Source: Halomonas qaidamensis (GTDB lineage Bacteria; Pseudomonadota; Gammaproteobacteria; Pseudomonadales; Halomonadaceae). From it: a DNA stretch of 64,000 nucleotides. Shown piece by piece: positions 1-8,266 of the stretch. The first letter of the stretch is position 1. Each line of letters begins with the position of its first letter. The DNA lies in assembly GCF_025917315.1 (NCBI RefSeq), contig NZ_CP080627.1, positions 1,922,001-1,986,000 of the forward strand. The letters are read 5' to 3'. The notes under the pieces are model-generated. The model was not told the origin of the DNA, searched no databases, and worked only from the letters and a program-made list of their open reading frames with translations. The position numbers and the translations under genes are program-made.

Positions 1-24
1 TTGCGTCAGCTTTTGGCACAGTAA
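1..24 (+). CDS. 3' end of an upstream gene, possibly coaE (partial)
   Basis: The first 24 bases can be read as seven codons (L R Q L L A Q) ending in TAA, about 30 bases before yacG. In many gammaproteobacteria yacG follows coaE (dephospho-CoA kinase) directly, so this may be the coaE C-terminus. Seven residues cannot confirm a family, and another frame stays open through this stretch. The assignment rests on position alone. Confidence 0.3.
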   Translation: MRQLLAQ

Positions 25-53
25 TAATAGTAGCTTTAAAATAGGAGTATTAA

Positions 54-287
54 ATGCCTATACCGGCAAACGATTCACCGCTTGAGGTTGCTTGCCCTCA
101 ATGCGGCAAAAAAATCATCTGGGGGCCAGAAAGCACCTATCGCCCTTTTTGTAGCAAGCGCTGCCAACTGCTTGATTTAGGTGCTTGGGCGGAAGAGTCG
201 CATCGCATTGCAGGTGAATCTGCCATGGACGAAGCAGACTTGGATACTCTGCTTGCTCAAGCGGATAGAGATGCGCCACTTTCTTAA
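54..287 (+). CDS. yacG: DNA gyrase inhibitor YacG (zinc-binding)
   Basis: This is a 77-residue protein, near the usual size for YacG. It has a four-cysteine zinc site: C14-x2-C17 and C33-x3-C37, followed by the family signature around residues 38-50 ([10 protein letters not shown]). In E. coli YacG binds GyrB and inhibits gyrase; the in vivo role is less clear. The start is supported by a ribosome-binding site (AGGAGT) 7 bases upstream. The C-terminal third is acidic, as in the family. The gene probably belongs to the operon ending just upstream (coaE/pil genes in relatives). Identification is confident; a role in this organism is inferred. Confidence 0.93.
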   Translation: MPIPANDSPLEVACPQCGKKIIWGPESTYRPFCSKRCQLLDLGAWAEESHRIAGESAMDEADLDTLLAQADRDAPLS

Positions 288-290
288 AGA

Positions 291-369
291 ATGACTTAGG
301 TATTAAGTATCATCTTAGCGCTTAACTAACGTCCTAGGGCTTAAGGAACGTCTTAGGTAACAGCATAAG
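291..369. repeat. Degenerate ~20-bp tandem repeats between yacG and tus
   Basis: Four imperfect units of 19-21 bases lie head to tail (291-311, 312-331, 332-350, 351-369). They share a core like CTTAGG/CTTAGC followed by a TTAA or TAAC element. They sit just upstream of the Ter-like site and the tus gene. The function is unknown; they could be a binding array or a remnant of slippage. Confidence 0.5.
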
Positions 370-409
370 TGCTTTATTATTGATACCTTAACTTCCTTTA
401 GCGGTGATC

Positions 410-432
410 AGAAAGAGTGTTGCTGATAAAGT
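410..432 (+). promoter_or_regulatory. Ter-like site (candidate Tus-binding site) upstream of tus
   Basis: Bases 414-431 read AGAGTGTTGCTGATAAAG. Over 23 bases (410-432) this matches the E. coli TerB sequence, as I recall it, at 15 positions. The matches include the GTGTTG/TGTTG block, with the G pairing with the flipped cytosine, and the TAAAGT end. It lies 42 bases before the tus start codon, in the same orientation as TerB relative to E. coli tus, where the site overlaps the tus promoter and mediates autoregulation. A second, weaker copy with a 14-base period follows (431-445, GTGGTGCTGATAGAG). The similarity is seen directly; binding is inferred. Confidence 0.55.
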
Positions 433-474
433 GGTGCTGATAGAGTGTCACTTTACTCGCATTAAGGCCCGCCC

Positions 475-1347
475 ATGACTGATGCTCCGCTGTCTTTGTA
501 TCACCTACTCCATGAGCTTGATACACACTTTGACCAACTGGTGGCCACTATTGAGCAGGCCGCAGCGCTGTATGAAGCTCACCAACCGCCTACCTGGCGA
601 TTTCAGCATGCCTCTAGCAACTCTTTTTGGCTGCGTGAAGCACTGCTAGATATGTGGCATCAGCAAGGTCAAGATGGACGCGAAACACGTAATTATATAG
701 CTGTTATTGCCGCTGATACTGCATTAATTGATGCGTGTCATCATATTAACCATGCAAAAGCGCGCATCAGCGATCTGCTTGCTCATATTAAACAAGCTCA
801 CCCAAATGCATTGAATGATGCCAAATCGCGCCTGCCCCATCGCCACCCACATATTAATGATGTACTGCGTAAAAGCGGTTTTGCAAGGCTCCATCTAAAG
901 CAGTGCTGGCGGCAACTCCCTATTGCCCCTGCGCCTGTGTCCAGAGTTAGGCTGGCGTGGTATAGCAGCGGTCGCTCAATTAAAAGAATAAGCGTTCAGG
1001 AAGCAGAACAAAAGTTATTGCAACTTGATAGCGACGCACCCCATATTCGTATACAGCTACGCAAGCTCGCCAATCTTCCAAGTGCAGAAATATTGGCACA
1101 GGTACAACCTCAGGCACCATTAATGCGCGCTAATCTGTTTTTTGTGGAGCCCCTGGATGATGGACACACGCGACGAGCGCTTAATATTGCCATGCCGTTG
1201 ATAGTGCCTGCCAATGAAGGGCGGTTGCCGCACCTCAAAGCACCTGCCGAAACGCCTCCAACAACGCGAACTAGAGCCAAGCGGCGTGACGAAAAATTAG
1301 AAGAAAACGTTTACTTACCAAGTCTAAGAGTCTTTCGCTATCGCTAG
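475..1347 (+). CDS. tus: DNA replication terminus site-binding protein, Tus family
   Basis: This 290-residue protein (E. coli Tus is 309) is divergent but recognisable. Tus binds Ter DNA as a monomer and blocks the DnaB helicase from one side. Aligned segments include residues 89-107 (HHINHAKARISDLLAHIK, like SHIQHINKLKTTFEHI), the HRH at 122-124 (matching H144-R-H of the E. coli fork-blocking face), 158-172 (a VRLAW...SIKRI strand region, like LRFGW...IIKNL), and the C-terminal strand LPSLRVFRYR (like IPRLHLYVAD). Many Arg, Lys and His residues suit DNA binding. The ATG follows AAGG about 7 bases upstream. It stands alone between yacG and a convergent small gene and is preceded by a Ter-like site, suggesting autoregulation. 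The family call is from recalled E. coli sequence. Confidence 0.82.
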   Translation: MTDAPLSLYHLLHELDTHFDQLVATIEQAAALYEAHQPPTWRFQHASSNSFWLREALLDMWHQQGQDGRETRNYIAVIAADTALIDACHHINHAKARISDLLAHIKQAHPNALNDAKSRLPHRHPHINDVLRKSGFARLHLKQCWRQLPIAPAPVSRVRLAWYSSGRSIKRISVQEAEQKLLQLDSDAPHIRIQLRKLANLPSAEILAQVQPQAPLMRANLFFVEPLDDGHTRRALNIAMPLIVPANEGRLPHLKAPAETPPTTRTRAKRRDEKLEENVYLPSLRVFRYR

Positions 1348-1363
1348 GTAGCCATATATCTAC

Positions 1364-1699
1364 CTAGTGAGTTGCTACTGGTGTCTTATCAAGCTCCCAT
1401 AGCTGATAGTCAACGAGGATCTGAATGACCTCACTGACATCTCGCTCAGATAAACCATACTCTTCAATCAGTGCTTTTAGACGTTGATTAAATAAGCGAT
1501 CCTGCTCACTCGCGCGTGCAGCTTGATCGTCAGCTTCTAATGCTGCAATTGAGCGTACTGGCGGTCCTGTGGGAATATCGAAACCGCTATTGGGATCTTC
1601 TAACTGACGCAACGCCTGAGCGAAGGCATCATCCAACTCACGAAACTTACGAAGCTTTTCACGCTCATCGAGCTGTTTTTGAACCTTTTGATATTTCAT
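1364..1699 (-). CDS. Small protein with an MvaT-like core, no DNA-binding domain
   Basis: This is a 111-residue protein I cannot name with certainty. The N-terminal 35 residues are charged and helix-forming (possible coiled coil), then come a proline/glycine linker (about 38-50) and a second helical part. Residues about 72-92 (F-x2-RLKALIEEYG-x4-DV) resemble residues about 37-56 of the MvaT protein encoded 1 kb away (F-x2-KLEALMNEFG-x4-DV), which lie in the oligomerisation region. The MvaT DNA-binding segment with the KNPHTGE motif is absent. It could be an MvaT partner or antagonist without DNA binding, by analogy with truncated H-NS-type modulators; that role is inference. It converges on tus with 16 bases between. 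The ribosome-binding site is weak. Confidence 0.6.
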   Translation of the reverse strand: MKYQKVQKQLDEREKLRKFRELDDAFAQALRQLEDPNSGFDIPTGPPVRSIAALEADDQAARASEQDRLFNQRLKALIEEYGLSERDVSEVIQILVDYQLWELDKTPVATH

Positions 1700-2714
1700 T
1701 GATGTTTCATTTACACCTTACTTGAAATGGACGACAAGCCTGCTGGTTAGGCCCTTTCCAGAGAGCTATGGTCAAACGCATAAAATCTTCGGGTAAACGT
1801 GACGTTGCTCTCTTCTCTCCGAAAAAAACAGCCAATCAACTCTCTTAATCGATTCTCTCAACCAACTATCTCAACCAACTATCTCAACCAACTATCTCAA
1901 TCGACTATCTCTCATAGTGGGCGAGCATCTTGCTAGCAAATCAAACAGCAACTCACAATCACCATTCTCTAATATCACCGGACAGTGGTCTTATAGGTGA
2001 TACACATAGGAGGCACTGGTGCTTTCTAAAAACGATACACATACATCGCTAATTGCAGTGTAGGCTAGGCAAACCAGCACAAGTAGAGGCGATAAGCCAC
2101 TTGATCACCCTGGACACTGTTTAGTGCCGTACGGCCTTCACTGCTAGAACATCCTAAAGCAGCTCTATCTTCACTCAATTTACCAAATATAGCGCAAATT
2201 GCTGTTTGGTGCGGAGATAAATCCTAAAGCCGCGGGCGGGTAAAAAAGTACGCCTGGACAATAGATGCTAGGCCAGCCACATCGCACATTATCTAACGAG
2301 ACGTTATCGTGCAGCCAGGACCTAAAGTTCACTTACGAACAGCCTGTGTTAAACAATGCGAAAATTCCCTTAAGGCTGCCTCTCGTCAAAAAGCTACTCA
2401 TCATAAGCAGACCTTCAAAAAATCGCCTATCAAAACACGGGGCATGGCCAAAGGATTAACACCGCTTTCACTATCCATCATTAGGGTGCTAAGCCGTCAC
2501 ACTAATCTGCAAAATATCGATAAAATTTTGTAGAAGTCTTATACAACAGCCATAACATCAATAAACGGATGAATAAGTACTCAATAGCAGCGATTCATCG
2601 TAAATACGATAGCAGTGAATACGACGGCTATAAATACTATGATATCGAAAATATTCGCAATGTGTCATTTTCATCAGTCAGTCCAGCACGGCTACTAGAC
2701 TAACTATCCAAACT
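1700..2714. other. About 1 kb without a convincing gene
   Basis: Between the small MvaT-like gene and the mvaT terminator there is no reading frame with recognisable protein features. Short overlapping frames at 2265-2533 have no good ribosome-binding site and no recognisable composition. The stretch contains the 13-bp tandem repeat at 1835-1912 and an AT-rich part at about 2480-2710 with short degenerate direct repeats (variants of AATACGA and ATAAATAC at 2609-2640). No tRNA or clear small-RNA terminator was seen. Confidence 0.5.
1835..1912. repeat. 13-bp tandem repeat, six units
   Basis: Six head-to-tail 13-base units occupy this stretch. Units 3 to 5 (1861-1899) are identical (ACCAACTATCTCA); units 1, 2 and 6 (1835-1847, 1848-1860, 1900-1912) differ at a few bases (for example ATCGATTCTCTCA). 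The period is not a multiple of three and no gene covers it. It may be a variable-number repeat or a protein-binding array. Confidence 0.85.
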
Positions 2715-2745
2715 AAAACCGGCACTTCTAATTAGAAATGCCGGC
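2715..2745 (-). terminator. Rho-independent terminator of mvaT
   Basis: On the minus strand a stem CCGGCATTTCTA / TAGAAGTGCCGG with one mismatch is followed by TTTTAGTTT. It sits about 10 bases after the mvaT stop codon. Confidence 0.8.
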
Positions 2746-2754
2746 CCCGATTAC

Positions 2755-3129
2755 TCAGTCTTCCATACGCTCAAGCCAAGATTCAACGGCTTCATCACCA
2801 TGCTCGTCTTTCCAGCTACGCAAGCCTTTATGGTTACCGCCACGAGTTTCAATGACTTCGCCAGTATGTGGATTTTTATAAATTTTCAAGCGGCGTTTAC
2901 GACGTGTTGAAGCCACTGCTGTGCCTTTAGAGCCGCGTTGTTCCGCGTTAGGGTCAAGCAATGCGATAACATCAGCAGGACGCTTACCAAACTCATTCAT
3001 TAGTGCTTCAAGCTTAGCTTTAAACTCAAGCTCGCCTTTCAGGCGCTGGTCGCTTTCCAAACGCTGCAAATCTTCTTGCAGTTGTTTTAACTGCTGTTCC
3101 TTTTGAATATACTCATTTAATAGCGACAT
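2755..3129 (-). CDS. mvaT: MvaT/MvaU-family nucleoid-associated protein
   Basis: This 124-residue protein closely matches Pseudomonas MvaT. It has an N-terminal coiled-coil dimerisation region (residues 1-60, MSLLNEYIQKEQQLKQLQED), a variable basic linker (about 65-82), and a C-terminal DNA-binding part with YKNPHTGEVIETRGGNHK (about 84-101) and an ESW tail. MvaT is the functional counterpart of H-NS in pseudomonads: it forms filaments on AT-rich DNA and silences foreign genes. It is transcribed alone, with its own terminator and a 290-base upstream region. It lies downstream of rpsA, where many gammaproteobacteria carry ihfB. Identification is confident. Confidence 0.95.
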   Translation of the reverse strand: MSLLNEYIQKEQQLKQLQEDLQRLESDQRLKGELEFKAKLEALMNEFGKRPADVIALLDPNAEQRGSKGTAVASTRRKRRLKIYKNPHTGEVIETRGGNHKGLRSWKDEHGDEAVESWLERMED

Positions 3130-3368
3130 ACTAATTCCTTTTTAGAGTAGGTTTAGCTGTGTGAGTTATTCGATTGACCAACTCAACACGCACAAGTTCA
3201 GGATGCGCATATATTATTGCTGTAAATGAGCTAACTGACAATAGTCTAGTTGATTTTGGCTTAATTACTAATCGATTTTATAGCTTAGGCTTAGTCATTA
3301 CTAAAAGGGCAAGCTTTACACTCAGCCAAAACAATTACTAATCTCTGTTTAAAATCATACATATTTAT

Positions 3369-3400
3369 AAAAAACGCCGCCCATTAGGGCGGCGTTTTTA
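3369..3400 (-). terminator. Rho-independent terminator of rpsA
   Basis: A perfect GC-rich stem (AAAACGCCGCCC / GGGCGGCGTTTT) with a four-base loop lies about 20 bases past the rpsA stop codon. It carries a T-run on the minus-strand side and could work in both directions. Confidence 0.9.
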
Positions 3401-3419
3401 TAGGCTATCGACTAATTTA

Positions 3420-5096
3420 TTAGTCTTGACCCATTTGCTGCTTGATCAAATCACCGATGGTGGTTGGACCACCCACTTCCGGCTCTTGGTCACGCAGTTT
3501 CTTCAGGTTTTGGCGAGTATCGTCTTGCTCTTTCGCTTTAACCGACAGATTAATCTGGCGGCTCTTACGATCGACGCTAACAATACGAGCTTCAACGCTG
3601 TCGCCTTCATTCAGCACATTGCGTGCGTCTTCAATGCGATCAGCACTGATTTCAGACGCTTTGAGGATAGCGATAACATCAGTCGCCAGCTCGACATGTG
3701 CTTCTTTAGCGTCTACTTCGACAATACGACCAGTAACGATGCTTCCTTTGTCATTTACTGACAGGTATTCAGCAACCGGATCAGAATCCATTTGCTTAAT
3801 ACCTAAGGAGATACGCTCACGCTCAGGGTCGATTGAAAGAATAACGGCTTCAGCTTCGTCACCCTTCTTGAAGTTACGAACCGCTTCTTCACCGGTTTCT
3901 GTCCAAGAGATATCAGACAGATGAACCAGACCATCAATACCGCCTTCAAGGCCGATAAAGATACCAAAGTCAGTGATTGACTTAATGGTACCGGAAACAC
4001 GGTCGCCCTTGTTGTATTCAGCGTTGAATGTTTCCCATGGGTTAGCAGTGCACTGCTTGATACCCAGAGAAATACGACGACGCTCTTCGTCGATATCAAG
4101 AACCATAACGTCAACATCGTCGCCCACTTGGACAACTTTAGACGGATGGATATTCTTGTTAGTCCAGTCCATTTCTGAAACGTGAACCAGACCTTCAACG
4201 CCCTCTTCCAGCTCAGCAAAGCAGCCGTAGTCAGTCAGGTTAGTGACGACTGCGTGTACTTTGGTGCCTTCCGGGTAACGGTCTTTGATGTTGACCCAAG
4301 GATCTTCACCCAGCTGCTTAAGACCTAGCGATACGCGGTTACGCTCACGGTCAAACTTCAGTACTTTGACGTTGATCTCGTCGCCAACAGCAACGATTTC
4401 AGACGGATGCTTGATACGCTTCCACGCCATGTCGGTGATGTGAAGCAGACCATCAACGCCGCCTAAATCAACAAAAGCACCGTAATCAGTCAGGTTCTTA
4501 ACGATACCTTTGATTTGCTGACCTTCCTGCAAGGTCGCCAGCAGTGCTTCGCGCTCAGCGCTGTTTTCTGCTTCTAGCACGGCACGACGCGAAACAACAA
4601 CGTTGTTGCGCTTCGGATCAAGCTTGATAACTTTAAAATCTAGCTCTTTGTTCTCTAGGTGCGCAGTGTCGCGAACAGGGCGAACATCTACCAAAGAACC
4701 CGGCAAGAAGGCACGGATAGAGTCGACGTCGACAGTGAAGCCGCCTTTGACCTTACCGTTGATCACGCCCTTGATAACTTCATCTTTCTCGAAGGCCGCT
4801 TCCAGAATCTTCCAAGCTTCTGCGCGCTTGGCTTTTTCACGGGACAGACGCGTTTCACCGAAGCCATCTTCTACAGCTTCTAGAGCAACGTGTACGTCAT
4901 CACCGATAGCGATGGTCAGTTCACCATTCTCATCGCGGAATTGTGATGCAGGGATCTGACCTTCAGATTTCAGACCAGCGTTAACGGTAACCCAGTCACC
5001 GTCAATGTCGACAACTTGAGCCGCGACAATAGCGCCTGGCTCCATGTTGATGTCGTTAAGAGACTGTTCAAACAGTTCAGCAAAGCTTTCGCTCAT
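3420..5096 (-). CDS. rpsA: 30S ribosomal protein S1
   Basis: This 558-residue protein has the standard length and six S1 (OB-fold) repeats. The first two, about residues 20-85 and 105-170, bind the ribosome; four more regular repeats follow from about 190 to 525, each with the GxVxxxTDYGxF(V/I) pattern, for example [21 protein letters not shown]1 unwinds mRNA and helps initiation on structured or leaderless-like leaders. The ATG is followed by [13 protein letters not shown], the conserved N-terminus. It follows cmk at 184 bases on the same strand, the usual cmk-rpsA order, and ends in its own terminator. Confidence 0.98.
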   Translation of the reverse strand: MSESFAELFEQSLNDINMEPGAIVAAQVVDIDGDWVTVNAGLKSEGQIPASQFRDENGELTIAIGDDVHVALEAVEDGFGETRLSREKAKRAEAWKILEAAFEKDEVIKGVINGKVKGGFTVDVDSIRAFLPGSLVDVRPVRDTAHLENKELDFKVIKLDPKRNNVVVSRRAVLEAENSAEREALLATLQEGQQIKGIVKNLTDYGAFVDLGGVDGLLHITDMAWKRIKHPSEIVAVGDEINVKVLKFDRERNRVSLGLKQLGEDPWVNIKDRYPEGTKVHAVVTNLTDYGCFAELEEGVEGLVHVSEMDWTNKNIHPSKVVQVGDDVDVMVLDIDEERRRISLGIKQCTANPWETFNAEYNKGDRVSGTIKSITDFGIFIGLEGGIDGLVHLSDISWTETGEEAVRNFKKGDEAEAVILSIDPERERISLGIKQMDSDPVAEYLSVNDKGSIVTGRIVEVDAKEAHVELATDVIAILKASEISADRIEDARNVLNEGDSVEARIVSVDRKSRQINLSVKAKEQDDTRQNLKKLRDQEPEVGGPTTIGDLIKQQMGQD

Positions 5097-5280
5097 GGTT
5101 TTCCTACGTGATCAACGTTGTTGAGGCATAACTGCCTTCTCCGCACCACCAGCAAGTACGGGCCTAATGTCATTCAGCTTTTGGAGGTGTTAGCGCTGGT
5201 TAGACCTGACCGGGCTCTCTGATATGGAGTAGTCGCCCTGCCACGTCGTGACACCTTTCCAAAAACGCCGCAAGGGGGAA

Positions 5281-5970
5281 TCAAATGCCGTTTGCCATTC
5301 CACGCTGGATTAGCAATTCGGTCAGCTGATCTACCACTTCCGGTATGCTCAGGCGTGTGGTATCAAGCGTTATGGCATCATCTGCCGGCTTGAGAGGAGC
5401 CACACTGCGCTGCGTATCGCGTGCATCGCGTGCCTGAATCTCCTTTAAAAGACTCGATAGACTAGCACCCACCCCTGCTTCCTGCAACTGTAGATACCGT
5501 CTCCGTGCCCGTTCTTCGGCACTGGCGGTTAGAAAAATTTTCAATGGTGCTTCCGGAAACACCACGGTTCCCATATCGCGACCATCGGCCACCAAGCCAG
5601 GCGATCGCCGAAAATCTTGCTGACGCTGAAGCAACGCCTTACGAACCTGTGGTAGCGCTGCTACACGAGAAGCACGCTCCCCAGCGTGCTCTGTGCGTAT
5701 TTCCCGAGAAACATCTTCACCTTCTAAAAGTGTCCGAGGCTGACCATCCTTAACGGGGAAAGCAACGTCAAGTTGGCTTGCGAGCGATGCTAACGATGCC
5801 TCATCATCTAAGGCTACGTTATGTTTTAAGGCTGCCTGGGCGGTAAGCCGATATAACGCCCCGCTATCTAATAGGTGCCACCCCAAGCGCTCAGCCACCA
5901 ACCCACTAATGGTGCCTTTACCAGCCCCACCTGGGCCATCGATCGTTAGCACGGGGACATTAAGCGTCAT
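5281..5970 (-). CDS. cmk: Cytidylate kinase
   Basis: CMP/dCMP kinase (ATP + CMP to ADP + CDP) of pyrimidine salvage. About 229 residues from the chosen ATG at 5970. The P-loop GPGGAGKGT lies at about residues 10-18; later [11 protein letters not shown] and ARRRYLQLQ match the family core and lid. An in-frame start 30 bases upstream exists, but 5970 has GGAGG eight bases upstream and gives the conserved N-terminus [15 protein letters not shown]. The start codon overlaps the end of tyrA-aroA by 11 bases, indicating translational coupling. rpsA follows. Confidence 0.96.
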   Translation of the reverse strand: MTLNVPVLTIDGPGGAGKGTISGLVAERLGWHLLDSGALYRLTAQAALKHNVALDDEASLASLASQLDVAFPVKDGQPRTLLEGEDVSREIRTEHAGERASRVAALPQVRKALLQRQQDFRRSPGLVADGRDMGTVVFPEAPLKIFLTASAEERARRRYLQLQEAGVGASLSSLLKEIQARDARDTQRSVAPLKPADDAITLDTTRLSIPEVVDQLTELLIQRGMANGI

Positions 5971-8266
5971 TAGCACCCTCCACGCTGACACGCATGCCAA
6001 TGTGTTGTGCTAGGGCCACGAAGTCAGGGAAAGAAGTTGCCACATTGGCACAGTCATCGATAATGATTTCTTCATTCGCGCGCAATGAGGCAATTGCAAA
6101 GGCCATGGCAATACGGTGGTCGCCTAAACTATCAATACGTCCGCCGCCGTAGCTAGCAACGTTATCGTCAGCATTGCCAATGATATCTATACCGTCTTCA
6201 ACCACTGTATGTTCAACGCCTAGTATCGCTAGCCCATCGGCCATTGCTTGAATCCGGTCAGACTCTTTGACCCGCAGCTCCTCAGCGCCGCGCAAGCGTG
6301 TTTTACCCTGCGCATTGGCAGCGGCAATAAACAGTGCGGGAAATTCATCTATCGCCAGCGGCACCTGCTCAACAGGAATATCAATACCCTTCAACGGCGT
6401 GTAACGAATGCGGATATCCGCCACTGGCTCACCACCAACCTCATGCTCATTTTCAAGTGTTAAATCAGCACCCATCAAACTGAGAATATTAATCACGCCA
6501 ATACGCGTAGGATTAATGCCTACGTGTTCAAGGGTAATATCTGCCCCTGGTGTAATAGCTGCTGCCACTAAAAAGAACGTTGCCGACGAGATATCCGAAG
6601 GCACGTCAATCGGTCCTGCCGTTAGCTTACCGCCACCTTGCAACCAGCAGGTATCACCCTCGCGTGAGACGCTATAGCCAAAGCCATTGAGCATGCGTTC
6701 AGTGTGATCGCGAGTAGGCGCTGGCTCACGCACGCGCGTTTCACCTTCGGCGTACATGCCGGCTAACAGCAAGCAGGATTTCACCTGCGCACTGGCCATG
6801 GGCATGTCGTAATTGATTCCCTTGAGCGCAGCACCACCTTTAATCCTGAGCGGCGGTCGACCGCCCTCAGCGGTGTCGATAGTGGCGCCCATCAAACGCA
6901 ATGGGTCAGCAACACGTCCCATTGGCCGTTTGGTTAACGACTCATCACCAGTTAGCTCGCTGTCAAATGCCTGACCAGCCAATAGCCCAGCAAACAAACG
7001 CATGGCAGTGCCAGAGTTACCCACATAAAGCGGGCCTGCTGGGGCTTTCAGTCCATGCATGCCCACGCCGTGAATAGTAACCCGCCCCTGATGAGGCCCT
7101 TCAATGGCGACACCCATTTCACGGAAGGACTGCAAAGTCGCGAGGCTATCCTCACCCTCTAAAAACCCTTTAACTTCGGTAACACCCTCTGCCAAGGCGC
7201 CCAGCATAATTGAACGATGGGACATTGATTTGTCCCCTGGCACGCGAAGACGACCTTGCGCCTGGCCGCCGGGCTGCACCCGATAAGTCACTTTACCGTG
7301 TGGTTGCATATGATATTCCGCCTGATAGCTGGTTTTATTCAATAACGTATCAAAATAATGGCGTGCATGACTGGCACGATCAAACGTTGCAATGAGGGTG
7401 TCGCTATCGCCGCTTTCTACCGCCTGCCGTAACCTTGCAAGGCCTGCTTCGAAATCATCTAACGATGACAAGACGGCATCGCGGTTGGCAATAAAGATAT
7501 CTCGCCACATCACAGGGTCGCTGCCAGCAATCCGGGTAAAATCACGAAACCCACCGGCAGCATAGCGAAAAATTTCTAACCGCTCGTCTTGGCGCGCCAG
7601 CGTGTCGACCAACGAAAATGCTAGTAAATGCGGCAAATGACTAGTGCGCGCCAGCACTTGGTCATGCCGCTCTACACTCATTTGCAGTACGTCTGCGCCA
7701 GCAGCGCGCCACAGCGCCTCAACCCGCGTAAGCGCGTCTGAATCTGTCGTAGGCTCGGGGGTCAAAATCACTTTATGATTGATATAAAGCGCTGCATTAG
7801 CGGCTGCAACACCACTTTTTTCAGAACCAGCAATCGGATGGCCCAGCACCATTGCAGGGGGCATTTCACCAAAGGTACGCACAGCACAGTCACGGATTGT
7901 CGCTTTCGTACTGCCTACGTCAGTGATGACCACGTGCTCAGACGCACGGTGAAGAGCCGCCGACAACGTCGACATTACGCTCTCCATGGCTAAGACCGGC
8001 ACGGCCAGCACCACCATAGAGACACCGTCCAGCAGCTCTGTTAATTGTGATCCGCCGCTATCTATTAACCCTAAATTTATCCCCAAGGCGATTTCTGACG
8101 GGCTGGGGTCACACGCTGAAATGCGGCCTTTGAAGCCTGATTGCCGCAGTGCGGCAGCCAGCGACCCCCCAATCAAACCAAGGCCAACAATCAGTAGATG
8201 TGACTCTTGACATGGCGGCCAAACGTCAGCGCTAGCTTCCAACGCCTCAAAGGTACACGCCGTCAC
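5960..8266 (-). CDS. tyrA-aroA: Fused prephenate/cyclohexadienyl dehydrogenase and EPSP synthase (TyrA-AroA)
   Basis: 768 residues with two full domains. Residues about 22-310 form TyrA, with the nucleotide-binding loop GLGLIGGSL (about 28-36) and the [11 protein letters not shown] motif. TyrA oxidises prephenate or arogenate on the way to tyrosine. Residues about 330-765 form AroA, with [17 protein letters not shown] and GNSGTAMRL. AroA makes 5-enolpyruvylshikimate-3-phosphate from shikimate-3-phosphate and PEP. Both are near normal length, so this is a true fusion rather than a frame error; the same fusion is known in pseudomonads and relatives. It overlaps pheA by four bases (ATGA) and cmk by 11, so the block is coupled. 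Confidence 0.95.
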   Translation of the reverse strand: MTACTFEALEASADVWPPCQESHLLIVGLGLIGGSLAAALRQSGFKGRISACDPSPSEIALGINLGLIDSGGSQLTELLDGVSMVVLAVPVLAMESVMSTLSAALHRASEHVVITDVGSTKATIRDCAVRTFGEMPPAMVLGHPIAGSEKSGVAAANAALYINHKVILTPEPTTDSDALTRVEALWRAAGADVLQMSVERHDQVLARTSHLPHLLAFSLVDTLARQDERLEIFRYAAGGFRDFTRIAGSDPVMWRDIFIANRDAVLSSLDDFEAGLARLRQAVESGDSDTLIATFDRASHARHYFDTLLNKTSYQAEYHMQPHGKVTYRVQPGGQAQGRLRVPGDKSMSHRSIMLGALAEGVTEVKGFLEGEDSLATLQSFREMGVAIEGPHQGRVTIHGVGMHGLKAPAGPLYVGNSGTAMRLFAGLLAGQAFDSELTGDESLTKRPMGRVADPLRLMGATIDTAEGGRPPLRIKGGAALKGINYDMPMASAQVKSCLLLAGMYAEGETRVREPAPTRDHTERMLNGFGYSVSREGDTCWLQGGGKLTAGPIDVPSDISSATFFLVAAAITPGADITLEHVGINPTRIGVINILSLMGADLTLENEHEVGGEPVADIRIRYTPLKGIDIPVEQVPLAIDEFPALFIAAANAQGKTRLRGAEELRVKESDRIQAMADGLAILGVEHTVVEDGIDIIGNADDNVASYGGGRIDSLGDHRIAMAFAIASLRANEEIIIDDCANVATSFPDFVALAQHIGMRVSVEGANDA

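Noticed and set aside
1835..1912. CRISPR array
   Set aside because: Units are contiguous 13-base copies without spacers.
2265..2533. Two short overlapping open frames in the gene-free region
   Set aside because: No ribosome-binding site, no recognisable composition and mutual overlap in different frames; most likely chance.
5960..8266. The tyrA-aroA join as a sequencing or frame error
   Set aside because: One continuous frame, both domains complete, and the same fusion is known in related bacteria.
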